DNA of 64,000 nucleotides. It comes from Caldisericales bacterium. GTDB lineage: Bacteria; Caldisericota; Caldisericia; JAAYUI01. Both the position numbers and the translations under genes were made by a program. Within the stretch, counting starts at the first letter, position 1; the number at the start of each line of letters is the position of its first letter. Where the stretch lies: the NCBI GenBank assembly GCA_022707885.1, contig JAKIZT010000003.1:62001-126000 (forward strand), written 5' to 3'. The notes beneath the pieces were generated by a model. It was not told the origin of the DNA and did not search any database. It saw only the letters and a program-made list of their open reading frames with translations. Below, one piece after another: positions 54,408-63,946 of the stretch.

Positions 54408-55506
54408 TCTTGTTTTTGCCCTTTATCTGGTTGTGGCGTGGCCGTTCCTGTGGTTCCTGCTTGGCAGGAAGCTCTCCCCAAAGGGGCTGGGCTGGTCAAT
54501 TTTTGTGTCACTGGCGTCCCTCTTTGGGTTTTCTGCCGGCTTCATAATGCTCTCCAGCCTTGTTCCGGAGACAGTAAAACTCACCCTCACACCAACAAAG
54601 CTCTTTTCCACAGAGGGTATCATTTACGGGGCCAATGTCACGCTGGAGCCTACCTTCTGGCACTATCTTCTCATCGCCGCGCCGTGGATCGTAATCGGTT
54701 TTGTTGTTTTCCGCCTCGGGTTTGGACTGTTTCTGCTGTCCTCAAGAACCAGGGGCTATCGTGTCGCACCAAAGTCTTTCAGAGAATCGCTTTCTCGTGG
54801 ATTTGACGGGCAATATGCCAGAAACACAGCATTTTTTCTTGGCAAATCAGGTTCCGAGGCATTCTCGACCCTGAACTCTGTTTACATTTCAGAAAATTTG
54901 ATAAAGGGGCTTTCAAAAGAGCAGCTTGATGCAGTTGTTGCCCATGAGATGGCCCATATAAGGCGCAGAGACATAATAAACATGTGGCTCTGGACGCTCA
55001 ATATTGCACTTTGTTCGTATCTTCCGGGGAAATTTGCCTGGAAGGACTATTCGCTGGAGCTTGAAAAGGAGACTGACCGCCTTGCAGTAAAGGCGATTGG
55101 TTCACCCTTCCCGCTTGCAGAAGCGCTGATTGGTGTTGCAAAGCTCTGTTCACCTGTAAAAGTGGCCGCAAATCTTTCTTCTGGCGGGCTCGAGGAGAGG
55201 ACCATGGCCCTGCTCGAACCAAAGAAAGAAAAGCTTGTGGTGCACAAGTCTCTTGCTACGGTGCTCTGCTTCACGCTGTTGCTTTTGATGCCCCTCTGGC
55301 CGGAAAAAACAAATTCCCTTGTAGGAATGGGAATTTCAGAGGTGCAGGCGCAAAAAATGATTGAAGGAAAGATGGTGGCTCTTGTCAAGCCAACTGGTGA
55401 TGCCGGAAAGCCTTACCAGGTCAACTTTTACCCTGAACAAGCCATAAAGATAGACGGTTTTGGAAACCTGATTCTGGACAAGAGGCTTGTCATAAGAAAG
55501 CTATAA
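54397..55506 (+). CDS. M56-family membrane metalloprotease (BlaR1/MecR1-like)
   Basis: A 369-residue membrane protein. About three helices precede a zinc protease domain with HEMAH at residues 183-187 and downstream ELEKETDRLAVKAIG giving the third ligand; one more helix lies near residue 295, then a ~60-residue outer tail. It lacks the penicillin-binding sensor domain of BlaR1, so the signal is not a beta-lactam bound there. A role as signal-dependent antirepressor of the upstream regulator is inferred from the arrangement. Confidence 0.85.
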   Translation: MQNSLVFALYLVVAWPFLWFLLGRKLSPKGLGWSIFVSLASLFGFSAGFIMLSSLVPETVKLTLTPTKLFSTEGIIYGANVTLEPTFWHYLLIAAPWIVIGFVVFRLGFGLFLLSSRTRGYRVAPKSFRESLSRGFDGQYARNTAFFLGKSGSEAFSTLNSVYISENLIKGLSKEQLDAVVAHEMAHIRRRDIINMWLWTLNIALCSYLPGKFAWKDYSLELEKETDRLAVKAIGSPFPLAEALIGVAKLCSPVKVAANLSSGGLEERTMALLEPKKEKLVVHKSLATVLCFTLLLLMPLWPEKTNSLVGMGISEVQAQKMIEGKMVALVKPTGDAGKPYQVNFYPEQAIKIDGFGNLILDKRLVIRKL

Positions 55507-55519
55507 GGAGGAAGAATAA

Positions 55520-56842
55520 ATGTTATTTGAGGAAGAGTATAACTATACCCCAATAGAAAAAACTGAAGAGCCGGAAACCGTTGATGCCGAATACAAAGAA
55601 CCAGCTCATGAGGAAAGACCGCAATATTCCCAGATGAATATAAATGGTGGCAGACAGGCAAGCAAGCAGAACACCCCGAGATGGGGCGGAATTATTGCCC
55701 TTGCCCTTGTGTTCTCGGTGCTTTTTGGCGGTTTGTCAGGATTCCTGGGATACAGGCTTGCAGACAACAAGAGTGGTACTGTGGTTATCCAGCAGCCGGT
55801 GCCGGAAACCCCGATAAACCAGCAAATGTTCTATGACGGTGTTGTTGATGTGGTAAACAAAGTGTCCCCTGCCGTTGTCTCGATAACTGTTGACAAGCTC
55901 GTGGAAGACACAAGTTCTATATTGCAGTTTGACAACCCGTTTGAGCAGTTTTTCAATAATGACAATAGCACCAATCCATTTGCCAGACAGCAGCCTCAAG
56001 TGAGGGTCGAACAGGCCGCTGGTTCTGGTGTCATAATAAAAAACATCTGGACTGATGAACAAGGTTTTATCCTTACCAATAACCATGTGGTGGAGAATGG
56101 CCAAAAGATCGTTGTCCACCTCATAGACAAAAGGAATTTTGAAGCGCAGATTGTTGCAACAGACTCACTTTCCGACCTTGCCATCCTCAAGGTAAAGGAA
56201 AAAAATCTTCCAATGGCCGAGCTTGGGGATTCCTCAAAGTTGAAAGTTGGCCAGCCGGTCGTTGCAATAGGCAACCCATACAAATTTGAAAATACAGTCA
56301 CAACGGGCGTTATTTCGGCCCTTGCCAGAAACATACAGGTAGACAAAAGCCGTATGCTGGTTGGAGTTGTCCAGACAGATGCTGCAATCAACCCAGGCAA
56401 CTCTGGTGGACCACTTGTGACACTTGACGGCAAGGTGGTCGGAATCAATACCGTTATCATCGAGGGTGCACAAAATCTAGGTTTTGCAGTCTCCTCAAAT
56501 GTTGCGTCAAGGGTTGCCAAAGACCTCATCAAGTTCGGCAAAGTGGGCTGGCCAGTGCTTGGTGTCAGGGGTGCAACACTCACACAAGACCTCTCTTCAC
56601 AGCTTGGTTTGAAGTATTCGTCAGGTGCATACATAGCAGTAGTTGAAAAGGGTGGCGCCCAGGAAGCAGGAATACAGAGGGGCGACATCGTCACCGCAAT
56701 AGATGGAAAGGAAGTTGCAGATTTTGAAGGACTCCTTGTTGAGGTAAGGAACCATCAAGTGGGAGATGTCGTCAAGATAAGGGTCAGCAGGGATGGAAGA
56801 GAGATGACCTTTAACGTTAAACTTGGTGCTGCTGCGGAATAG
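55520..56842 (+). CDS. HtrA/DegP-family serine protease with PDZ domain
   Basis: A 440-residue protein with an acidic cytosolic start, one membrane helix (about residues 52-76), and a trypsin-like domain with His in TNNHVV, Asp in DLAIL and Ser in GNSGGPL. A PDZ domain covers ~340-430 (GAYIAVVEKGGAQEAGIQRGDIV). AGGAGG precedes the ATG. It should degrade or sense misfolded exported proteins outside the membrane. It ends the operon begun by the BlaI-type repressor (13-nt gap after the metalloprotease) and lies directly before the second giant gene. Confidence 0.93.
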   Translation: MLFEEEYNYTPIEKTEEPETVDAEYKEPAHEERPQYSQMNINGGRQASKQNTPRWGGIIALALVFSVLFGGLSGFLGYRLADNKSGTVVIQQPVPETPINQQMFYDGVVDVVNKVSPAVVSITVDKLVEDTSSILQFDNPFEQFFNNDNSTNPFARQQPQVRVEQAAGSGVIIKNIWTDEQGFILTNNHVVENGQKIVVHLIDKRNFEAQIVATDSLSDLAILKVKEKNLPMAELGDSSKLKVGQPVVAIGNPYKFENTVTTGVISALARNIQVDKSRMLVGVVQTDAAINPGNSGGPLVTLDGKVVGINTVIIEGAQNLGFAVSSNVASRVAKDLIKFGKVGWPVLGVRGATLTQDLSSQLGLKYSSGAYIAVVEKGGAQEAGIQRGDIVTAIDGKEVADFEGLLVEVRNHQVGDVVKIRVSRDGREMTFNVKLGAAAE

Positions 56843-56870
56843 CCATCACCAACAAGTACCTTCTGGAACA

Positions 56871-56899
56871 AAAAAGGCGGGGGCAACCCCGCCTTTTTT
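56871..56899 (+). terminator. Intrinsic terminator after the HtrA gene
   Basis: GGCGGGG (56876-56882) pairs with CCCCGCC (56887-56893), extended by A-T pairs; T6 tail. Confidence 0.92.
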
Positions 56900-56955
56900 G
56901 TTTGTCTTCAAAAAAAGATTCTATTTTTTATCAAGACATCAGCATCCCCCCAATT

Positions 56956-56984
56956 TTGAACTTGACCCCAAGATTTCGTGTATT
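56956..56984 (+). promoter_or_regulatory. Possible promoter of the second giant gene
   Basis: TTGAAC (56956-56961), 17-nt spacer, TGTATT (56979-56984). Moderate match; transcript leader ~35 nt. Confidence 0.4.
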
Positions 56985-57025
56985 TGAAGCAAATCAGCCA
57001 TGAATGCATCGAAAGGAGTTTCAAG

Positions 57026-60000
57026 ATGAGAAAGCTCTTGGCTACAATGCTAACGCTCGCGGTGGCGCTCACCGTGGTTCCGTTTTTTGGCGGAATGCCA
57101 CAGGCTTATGCCGAAACAAAAAACATACTTTTTGCGGTAGTCAGATGGTCTCCGCTTGGCCAGGACAGGAGCGGCCAGCCACTCTCCGGCAGGGTCGTTC
57201 CATGGACTTCCGGCGACGTTTCCACCTGGTGGGGCAGGCAGCAGTTTCCGATGCCGTCCCAGCCAAGGTACTGGTCGGAAGTTTATCTTACCGTTATTGG
57301 TGCAGGCGGCCAGTCCACCGAAAAAGACAAGATGAACTGCATCCTGGACTCAAACGGCAATATCTGGTTTGACCCTGATGGCTATTTCCACAATGCTGCC
57401 GAAAGAGCAAGACCAGACCCGCCAGGCCAGTGCTACGACTACAACTTCAAGACAGACAACACCCCTGCCAACAATACGCAAGGCCCATACAGGGTCGGCG
57501 ACTATGCAAACTTTTTCCACAACAAGGGTTACTGGTTCACGCCGATCAGCCACCAGCATGGCCCATACACCTTCCCGCGCAATTTTTCAGGAAGGCTGTT
57601 TAAGCTGGGGCAAGCTGCGCTTCCTGGCAACGGAATGGCCCTTGTCATGTCAGAGACCTTCCTTGCCTCTTGCGACCCGAACACCTCCTACAACCTCTCG
57701 GTTGAAACTGACATGTGGGAAGGCGTCAATCCGGCCGTTACCGCCGCTTCGATCTTTGACCCAGAGAACCCGACACTCAGGAGATCGCAGAGAATCCAGA
57801 AATCAACCGTGCTTGGCCCGACTGGCCTGGATTTCCAGGTGCCGGCAACCACTTTCTTCAATGTGAAGCCGTCCTACAGGAGCTACATAGGCATTGAGAT
57901 CTTCAGGGATTCTGGTGAAAACAACATCAACAACCCGCAAGGCCAGTGCTTTGCACAAAACCTTTCCGATGACTACAAGGCGTTGTATGCCTGCGAAGAC
58001 TTCATTGGCGCCTCAAATTCCGGAGTGAATGACTCCGATGCTGGCCTCCCACTCAAACCCTTCCCGGCAAGTTTCAGGTATTACGACAGCGGCGGAACCG
58101 GTTTTGGCTGTGGCGAGCCGATATATGACAACCTTAACACTGCCCAGGACCCATTCATGAATGATATCGTCAACCCTGGTGACAAGCGTATGACCACTGT
58201 AACATTCAGTGTTGGCGGCGCCATTGTCACCTATGAGGCTGGCTCGTATGTTTCAGCCGGTGATGTCGATAATGGCTATATTATTCGTCCATTCACAAAC
58301 GTTGGCTGGTTTGATGCCAACAATAACAACGAATTTGAAGAGGGTGAATGGATTTATCAGGACAATGATCTTTCCAACTCCGTAACTGCCGGTGATATTC
58401 GTCTGACAGTGGTCAACAAAAATGGCAACACCTATCAGTGTGGAACGGTTGTTGCCGGCCCGGAGCTTTACATAAGGAGCTATCCGGTTTCCGGTATAAC
58501 TGTTGGAAGGTGTGGTAATTTCCGCTTCATGGACATGGAAGTCCTGCCGGGTGTTGCACCTGTGCAGGTGAATGTTTCGAGACCGTTCAAGGTCGAGCAG
58601 ACCTCGGAAGTCAACCTGACAATGAATCCTGCCCCGGACGAGGGCAGAATAGCCTACATAGTGCTGACCGATGCCTCAGGCCAGAGAAATGTTGCCGGAA
58701 CAATAACCAAGGACCGCCCGAGGGCAACTGTCCAGATAACTCCCTATGAGGGCTCTTGTGATGAATTTGGCAGGATCCACCCGTATCTTATAGAGGTTTA
58801 TTATGAAAAGGGCACTGGCAGACCCCAGGACATTGGTTGGGGAGGCCCGCCGGATGGAACTTACGGGTACTGGGTTGTTCCTTCTCCGCAGATACTTAAC
58901 AACACCATCATTCCGAACAACTATGACTGCTATCTGGCAAAAGAGTTCACGGTGGAGCCCGAAGACATGTATTTTGACTGCAGCACCGTCTGCCTTACAA
59001 ACATCTCGACCCGCTACCCGAACTTTGTTTTGACCCTCAAGGATTTTGACAACCCGTACGATGTGAATGACCTCAATGGAGTCAATATCTCAACCACAGC
59101 TTCTGCAGGTAACATCATTGCATACTACAACTGCACGGGGGCCGGCATCGACTGGATGTTTACTGCTGGCACCGGCGCAAACAGGTATATCGTTCAGGTC
59201 AACAAGGATGGCACGTACTATTACTGGGCCTGGAACGACAACCAGAGCCCGACACCAGGCATTGGTGCCGTTGGCGCACTCGACCAGGAAGACACTGTTG
59301 TCGGGCCGACGCAGGGCAATATCAATTCAGGCAGTCTTGTTGACATGGATTGCTCTGGAAGATTTGCAGAATGCGATATCTGTGGCCAGGGCTTCGAAAA
59401 AATGGGTGTTGTGACCAAAGGCGACACATGGGGACAGTTTGACGGTGTCAACCTCCCGGTCATCGAAACCTATGGCGTGCCGTGCTTTGTTACCACATAC
59501 AAGACGACCCCGTGGGCTGATCCGGGTGGAAGCATCATGGTGGCCTGCTGGCCGCCAGACCGCACCTCCAGCCTGAATGTAAGGGTGCACACTGATAATG
59601 CTCTCTGGGACTACAACAGCACAATCACCCACCCACCATATTTTATCACCTCGCCTGCCAAGGGCACTGATTATTGCGGTGTCCACGTCATTCCACCAAC
59701 TGCCTCCGGTGGAGGTGGTGGTGGAGGCGGAGGCGGTGGTGGGGGTGGAGGAGGCGGTGGAGGTGGAGGTGGTGGCTCCGGTGGTTATGGAGACATAAAC
59801 TTCGTCGAATTTACCGCAATTGACCACGCCCTTCAGTACTCCAGCGTCAACTACACCTCTGGATCTGGTGCCTTATCCAGGATGCCACCTCCAGCCGCGC
59901 AGATACAGTCGCCGTATGACCCCGTCCTTTCGAATCTTGTCAGGGAGTTCAGGGCTTATCCTGGCGGACAGACACACCCGATCAGGGTGCAAGGTGGAAT

Positions 60001-63000
60001 GGGTGATGGAAGGAACGCATATCCTGCCATATTCCGTGACCAGGTGTGGAAGCTCGGAACCGAGTTCCTGCCGCTGACCGATTATGGCATCTTCTTCATG
60101 CTCACAAATGCAAGGAGCGAGTTCCTCTCGTTCAATGCAACGGACAATGACCACAAGATACAGTGGATAGAAATAACAGGGCCATTCATGACGCCGAGGT
60201 TCCCAATCACCGACTACACATACAACGGCCTCAGGAATGTGCCGGTGCAATATGATTATTCTGGCAGGATTGTGGTTGACCAGACCAACTGGAGGGATTA
60301 CGAGCTTGCCCCGCAGGACTTCACCAGGATCATAAGCCCTGGATTCAGGGACCGCTATGTCTACCAGCAGGCCAACCAGAGGCTCCTCCAGAGCAGAAGA
60401 CTGGACTACTCGATGGTCAATGGTAACGTCTTTGTCTTTGACGAGATGATTCCTGTTGACAGAGGTGTCATAAGGATCGAAGTCAAGCTGGCAAACGGCC
60501 AGTCAAGGATCTGGGAAGACTGCTGCCAGGAATACAGGATACAGGGAATCCCGGTCCACGGACTCCACATAGAAGGTGCCCCCGGGACACTCGGAATCAT
60601 TGCCGACAACGTCCTTGATGTCAAAATCACCGAATGGGAAGACATCCAGGTGGTCAGGGAATGCAACGATGCAATGGCCTACGTCTGGCAGGACAGAGGT
60701 GTCCTCCAGCAGATGGGCGGCAATATCTTCTTTGGCGCAGGTGATGGCTGGGTGACAAACGGCCCGTCCTCTTCGGTTGGCTCCGGCTCTGCTGGTGCTT
60801 TCAGCAGTGACATGGACCTGAATGGTGACGGAAGGATTTCCTTCGATGCCTATGAAACCGAGCTCATTGGCGCCTACAACCTTGCAACCAACAGCTGGGT
60901 GGGCGGCATCATCGATGCAAGGACTTACCAGCGCAACAACGGCAGGTATGTCTTTGACATGAGCCTTTCAAATGGTTGCAGGATTGAAGATGCCGGCCTT
61001 GATTTCAACAATGACCATGTCATTGCAGAGGATGAGAGATTGCCGGTCAACCTGACTGTTTACAAATACTATGATGACAACAACGACAGGAGCTTTGCCC
61101 CTCTCTGGAATGTCCCTGGAACCAGGCAGTACTATTCGCATGAGGTCTACCTTGCCGGCCAGGTGAGCATGTATCCGGAGCCAGGTGGTGGAGTATCCAA
61201 GGATCCCAATATCATCATTGAAGTCAATCCAGGCATTGTGACCGCTGGTGTTTCCCCCGAGGTCGTCAATTCAAACCAGCCCCTGACCTTTACCATAAAG
61301 GACATAAACGGCAGGCCAGTCGACCTTACAAAGGGTGGAAAGCTGAAACCGGAAGAGGCGGTCAGCTTCATATCCGATGTCAGACCGGAACGCGTTGGTG
61401 CCTACTACTGGACAGTCACCTCGCTGCGCAACAAGGACGGCACGATATCGGACAACGAGCACCTGTTTGGCGAGTTCAAGCCGATAGGCTATGACTTCTC
61501 GCAAGCTTCCAAGGGAATATATAAATTCACGGGTTTTGTGGCCAATGACGAGGGTGAAATACAGATAAAGGTGCGCTCGTCAGACTACAAGAGCTGGGGC
61601 GTGGGCTCGATTAAAGTTGCAAGGCCAAAGGTGACCTACTCGATAACCAATGTGGCAACAGGCGATGCTGTCACAATGAAGTGGCCAGAGGAGCCAGAGG
61701 CCTGCATGACCGGTCTTGACCGCCGCATCTACAAGGTTGTTGCGACACTCAAGGACGCACAGGGCCAGTTGCTCAAGGGCTCGTCAAAACTGCCTGGCAA
61801 GTATGGCTCTTCGACAGATTTTGTCAGGTTTACCCCATTCCTTGTCCTTGATGCCGGTGCCGATCCGGAAAAACTGACGTACTTCAACAGGTTCGGGATT
61901 TCATCAACAGGCGAAATCTCCTCCACTTCAAACCTCGTCAAGCCAATGTCTGTCAGGTACAAGACGAGCGCAAAGCTCGATGGTTCAACAATAGACCTGA
62001 AGAGCTGGGGCAAGGGTTGCGTGTACAACTCAGAGATTGCAGGCAACTACTTCTTCTCCGATTTTAACGGTGATTCTAGGATTGATTACAAGGACTCGCT
62101 CAACCCGGACGAAAATGGAAATGTCACCTTCTACGTCTTTGCTGATCAGGTGTTTATGGTTGGCGGCCTGCTCGGTGCCAACAAGGCATCGGTCATCAAA
62201 GGAGACGTTGCCGGTGACGCCCCAAGGTCGCAGTCAATGGCCTTCAATCCTCTCCTGAGATACAAAGGTGATGGCACATTCGCACTCGACTGGGACACCC
62301 CGTCAGTAGCCAATGTCCCGATAAAGCAGCCTGTAATAAGGCTCTATGACCAGAACGTCGGCGACGAACTCTCCACAGGGTTCCTGTCTCCGTCCAATTA
62401 CGACCTTGCCTATGGCACCGACAATGTCTTTGTGGCAAGGGTGACGCCAGCATGCCAGAAGGAAACAGACCCGATAAAGCCGGGTGGAATAATTGAAGTC
62501 GCAAGCGTGGGCGCAAAGTCTGAAGTAAAGACCAGTGTCGAGACCACCCAGAGCAAGGTTGATCCAAAAGCCGCCGAGGCCATTGTTCACTACACGCCGG
62601 CAAGCAACACCGGCACATCGGTTGCGACCCTCAGCTACAAGGCAAGGGCCACATTCGGGGAAGATGTTGTCATAGCCCGCAAGTCGCTTGAATTTGATGT
62701 CGCAAAGGGCGCAAGCCTCAATGTTGTCTACACTGGCACCTTCTACCCCGGACTCCAGAAGAAGATTGCTGTCACGGTTGAAGATGTCGCCTCCAGGGCA
62801 CCACTTTCCAATGTTACTGTAACGGTGCAGGGAGCAGGCGTCATGATGGAAGCCAAGACAGGGCCAAAGGGCGAAGTTGAGTTTGATGTCCTTCCAACAA
62901 AGCCGGGCAAGATAGTCGTCAGGCTGGACAGCGGGACATACATAACGGTGAACCCGCAGGTCATAGAAGTTGTTTCACCTGTCGCCCCGCCACCGCTTGA

Positions 63001-63853
63001 GCTTGAAGAAGTGCCATCACTTACAAAAGAAGACCAGATAACAATCAGGGGCAAGACAAACTCCGAGGCAGTGGTCTCTGTTGGTGGAAACCCGGTGAGT
63101 GTTGGCGCTGATGGCGTGTTCTTTGTTACTGTCACACTCAAGGAAGGCTTAAATGAGATCGAGGTCATTGCCGCCAACCCAGTTGGCACAAAGATTTCCA
63201 AGAAGATCACCATCACAAAAGACACGACCCCGCCAGTAATTGAGTTTGTCCAGCCAAAGACAAAGCTTGTGAATGCAAAGCAGGTCGAGATTGAAGGCAA
63301 CGCCAGCGAGAAGGCGAAACTGGCAATTGATGGAAAAATCATCGATGTCGGGCCTGGCAAGTTTGTGGTCACGCTCGACCTTGTTCTTGGCAAAAACACG
63401 TTCAGGTTTGAGGCAACTGATGCCCTTGGCAACCAGTCAAGACCGGCCATCGAGCTGTACAACTGGCAGATAAAGCTGGTCCAGATGAAGATAGGCAACG
63501 ACATCATGCTGGTCGATGGCCAGATAAGCAAGCTTGATGTGGCACCCTATGTTGACCCGCAGACCAGCAGGACGCTTGTGCCTGTCAGGGCGATTGCCCA
63601 GGCCTTTGGCGCGAAGGTGGACTGGAACGCCCAGGTAAAGCAGGTGACCATAACCCTTGGCAAAGACCTGATCATGATGACAATCGGTTCAAAGGTCGCC
63701 ATTGTGAACGGAAAAATCTCCCAGCTCGAACAGCCGCCGCTGATAAAAGATGGCAGGACAGTCCTCCCGTTCAGGTTCATAGCCGAAGCGCTTGGCGCAG
63801 AGGTGCAGTGGAATGGCGACGAGAAGACGATAACGATGACCAGATACTACTAG
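57026..63853 (+). CDS. Giant secreted surface protein with stalk domain (paralogue of 17556-26372)
   Basis: A predicted 2275-residue exported protein. ATG 57026 follows GAAAGGAG; the signal peptide ends near AYAETK. It shares successive blocks with the first giant protein: NGNIWFDPDGYF (57350-57400), KSTVLGPTG (57800), NYDCY...DVNDLNGVNIS (58920-59090), YPGGQTHPIRV, WQDRGV...GAGDGWVTN and GGIIDARTYQRN. An EF-hand-like loop DMDLNGDGRISF lies at 60809-60856 and another DFNGDSRIDYKD near 62056. After Ig-like and two glucodextranase-B-like domains (62740-63470), the C-terminal ~125 residues are the stalk domain (TLVPVRAIAQAFGAKVDW, TVLPFRFIAEALGAEVQW). A 23-Gly tract is unique to this copy. It is probably anchored at the cell surface through the stalk. 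Confidence 0.83.
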   Translation: MRKLLATMLTLAVALTVVPFFGGMPQAYAETKNILFAVVRWSPLGQDRSGQPLSGRVVPWTSGDVSTWWGRQQFPMPSQPRYWSEVYLTVIGAGGQSTEKDKMNCILDSNGNIWFDPDGYFHNAAERARPDPPGQCYDYNFKTDNTPANNTQGPYRVGDYANFFHNKGYWFTPISHQHGPYTFPRNFSGRLFKLGQAALPGNGMALVMSETFLASCDPNTSYNLSVETDMWEGVNPAVTAASIFDPENPTLRRSQRIQKSTVLGPTGLDFQVPATTFFNVKPSYRSYIGIEIFRDSGENNINNPQGQCFAQNLSDDYKALYACEDFIGASNSGVNDSDAGLPLKPFPASFRYYDSGGTGFGCGEPIYDNLNTAQDPFMNDIVNPGDKRMTTVTFSVGGAIVTYEAGSYVSAGDVDNGYIIRPFTNVGWFDANNNNEFEEGEWIYQDNDLSNSVTAGDIRLTVVNKNGNTYQCGTVVAGPELYIRSYPVSGITVGRCGNFRFMDMEVLPGVAPVQVNVSRPFKVEQTSEVNLTMNPAPDEGRIAYIVLTDASGQRNVAGTITKDRPRATVQITPYEGSCDEFGRIHPYLIEVYYEKGTGRPQDIGWGGPPDGTYGYWVVPSPQILNNTIIPNNYDCYLAKEFTVEPEDMYFDCSTVCLTNISTRYPNFVLTLKDFDNPYDVNDLNGVNISTTASAGNIIAYYNCTGAGIDWMFTAGTGANRYIVQVNKDGTYYYWAWNDNQSPTPGIGAVGALDQEDTVVGPTQGNINSGSLVDMDCSGRFAECDICGQGFEKMGVVTKGDTWGQFDGVNLPVIETYGVPCFVTTYKTTPWADPGGSIMVACWPPDRTSSLNVRVHTDNALWDYNSTITHPPYFITSPAKGTDYCGVHVIPPTASGGGGGGGGGGGGGGGGGGGGGGGSGGYGDINFVEFTAIDHALQYSSVNYTSGSGALSRMPPPAAQIQSPYDPVLSNLVREFRAYPGGQTHPIRVQGGMGDGRNAYPAIFRDQVWKLGTEFLPLTDYGIFFMLTNARSEFLSFNATDNDHKIQWIEITGPFMTPRFPITDYTYNGLRNVPVQYDYSGRIVVDQTNWRDYELAPQDFTRIISPGFRDRYVYQQANQRLLQSRRLDYSMVNGNVFVFDEMIPVDRGVIRIEVKLANGQSRIWEDCCQEYRIQGIPVHGLHIEGAPGTLGIIADNVLDVKITEWEDIQVVRECNDAMAYVWQDRGVLQQMGGNIFFGAGDGWVTNGPSSSVGSGSAGAFSSDMDLNGDGRISFDAYETELIGAYNLATNSWVGGIIDARTYQRNNGRYVFDMSLSNGCRIEDAGLDFNNDHVIAEDERLPVNLTVYKYYDDNNDRSFAPLWNVPGTRQYYSHEVYLAGQVSMYPEPGGGVSKDPNIIIEVNPGIVTAGVSPEVVNSNQPLTFTIKDINGRPVDLTKGGKLKPEEAVSFISDVRPERVGAYYWTVTSLRNKDGTISDNEHLFGEFKPIGYDFSQASKGIYKFTGFVANDEGEIQIKVRSSDYKSWGVGSIKVARPKVTYSITNVATGDAVTMKWPEEPEACMTGLDRRIYKVVATLKDAQGQLLKGSSKLPGKYGSSTDFVRFTPFLVLDAGADPEKLTYFNRFGISSTGEISSTSNLVKPMSVRYKTSAKLDGSTIDLKSWGKGCVYNSEIAGNYFFSDFNGDSRIDYKDSLNPDENGNVTFYVFADQVFMVGGLLGANKASVIKGDVAGDAPRSQSMAFNPLLRYKGDGTFALDWDTPSVANVPIKQPVIRLYDQNVGDELSTGFLSPSNYDLAYGTDNVFVARVTPACQKETDPIKPGGIIEVASVGAKSEVKTSVETTQSKVDPKAAEAIVHYTPASNTGTSVATLSYKARATFGEDVVIARKSLEFDVAKGASLNVVYTGTFYPGLQKKIAVTVEDVASRAPLSNVTVTVQGAGVMMEAKTGPKGEVEFDVLPTKPGKIVVRLDSGTYITVNPQVIEVVSPVAPPPLELEEVPSLTKEDQITIRGKTNSEAVVSVGGNPVSVGADGVFFVTVTLKEGLNEIEVIAANPVGTKISKKITITKDTTPPVIEFVQPKTKLVNAKQVEIEGNASEKAKLAIDGKIIDVGPGKFVVTLDLVLGKNTFRFEATDALGNQSRPAIELYNWQIKLVQMKIGNDIMLVDGQISKLDVAPYVDPQTSRTLVPVRAIAQAFGAKVDWNAQVKQVTITLGKDLIMMTIGSKVAIVNGKISQLEQPPLIKDGRTVLPFRFIAEALGAEVQWNGDEKTITMTRYY
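59708..59776 (+). repeat. 23-codon polyglycine tract (GGN microsatellite)
   Basis: 23 consecutive glycine codons using GGT, GGA, GGC and GGG. The paralogue has a short ordinary sequence at the same place. It would be a flexible linker; the tract length could vary in multiples of three without breaking the frame. Confidence 0.95.
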
Positions 63854-63872
63854 AATTCCTCCTTTTGGTTGG

Positions 63873-63899
63873 AAGGGGCGGAGAAATCCGCCCCTTTTT
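63873..63899 (+). terminator. Intrinsic terminator of the second giant gene
   Basis: AAGGGGCGGA (63873-63882) pairs with TCCGCCCCTT (63887-63896) around a GAAA loop, followed by T-runs. Confidence 0.93.
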
Positions 63900-63915
63900 G
63901 TTTTTGGGAACTATT

Positions 63916-63924
63916 TGCTATAAT
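63916..63924 (+). promoter_or_regulatory. Extended -10 promoter of the last gene
   Basis: TGCTATAAT is a perfect extended -10 (TGnTATAAT). The -35 is weak because the preceding terminator occupies the place. It lies ~22 nt before the ATG. Confidence 0.5.
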
Positions 63925-63946
63925 AAAAATAAAAAGAGGAGGAGAG

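Noticed and set aside
53991-55506. Beta-lactam resistance module
   Set aside because: There is no beta-lactamase or penicillin-binding protein gene nearby and the metalloprotease lacks the penicillin-sensor domain.
49069-63853. True copper amine oxidase
   Set aside because: Only the N-terminal-type stalk domain is present; the catalytic domain with the topaquinone motif is missing.
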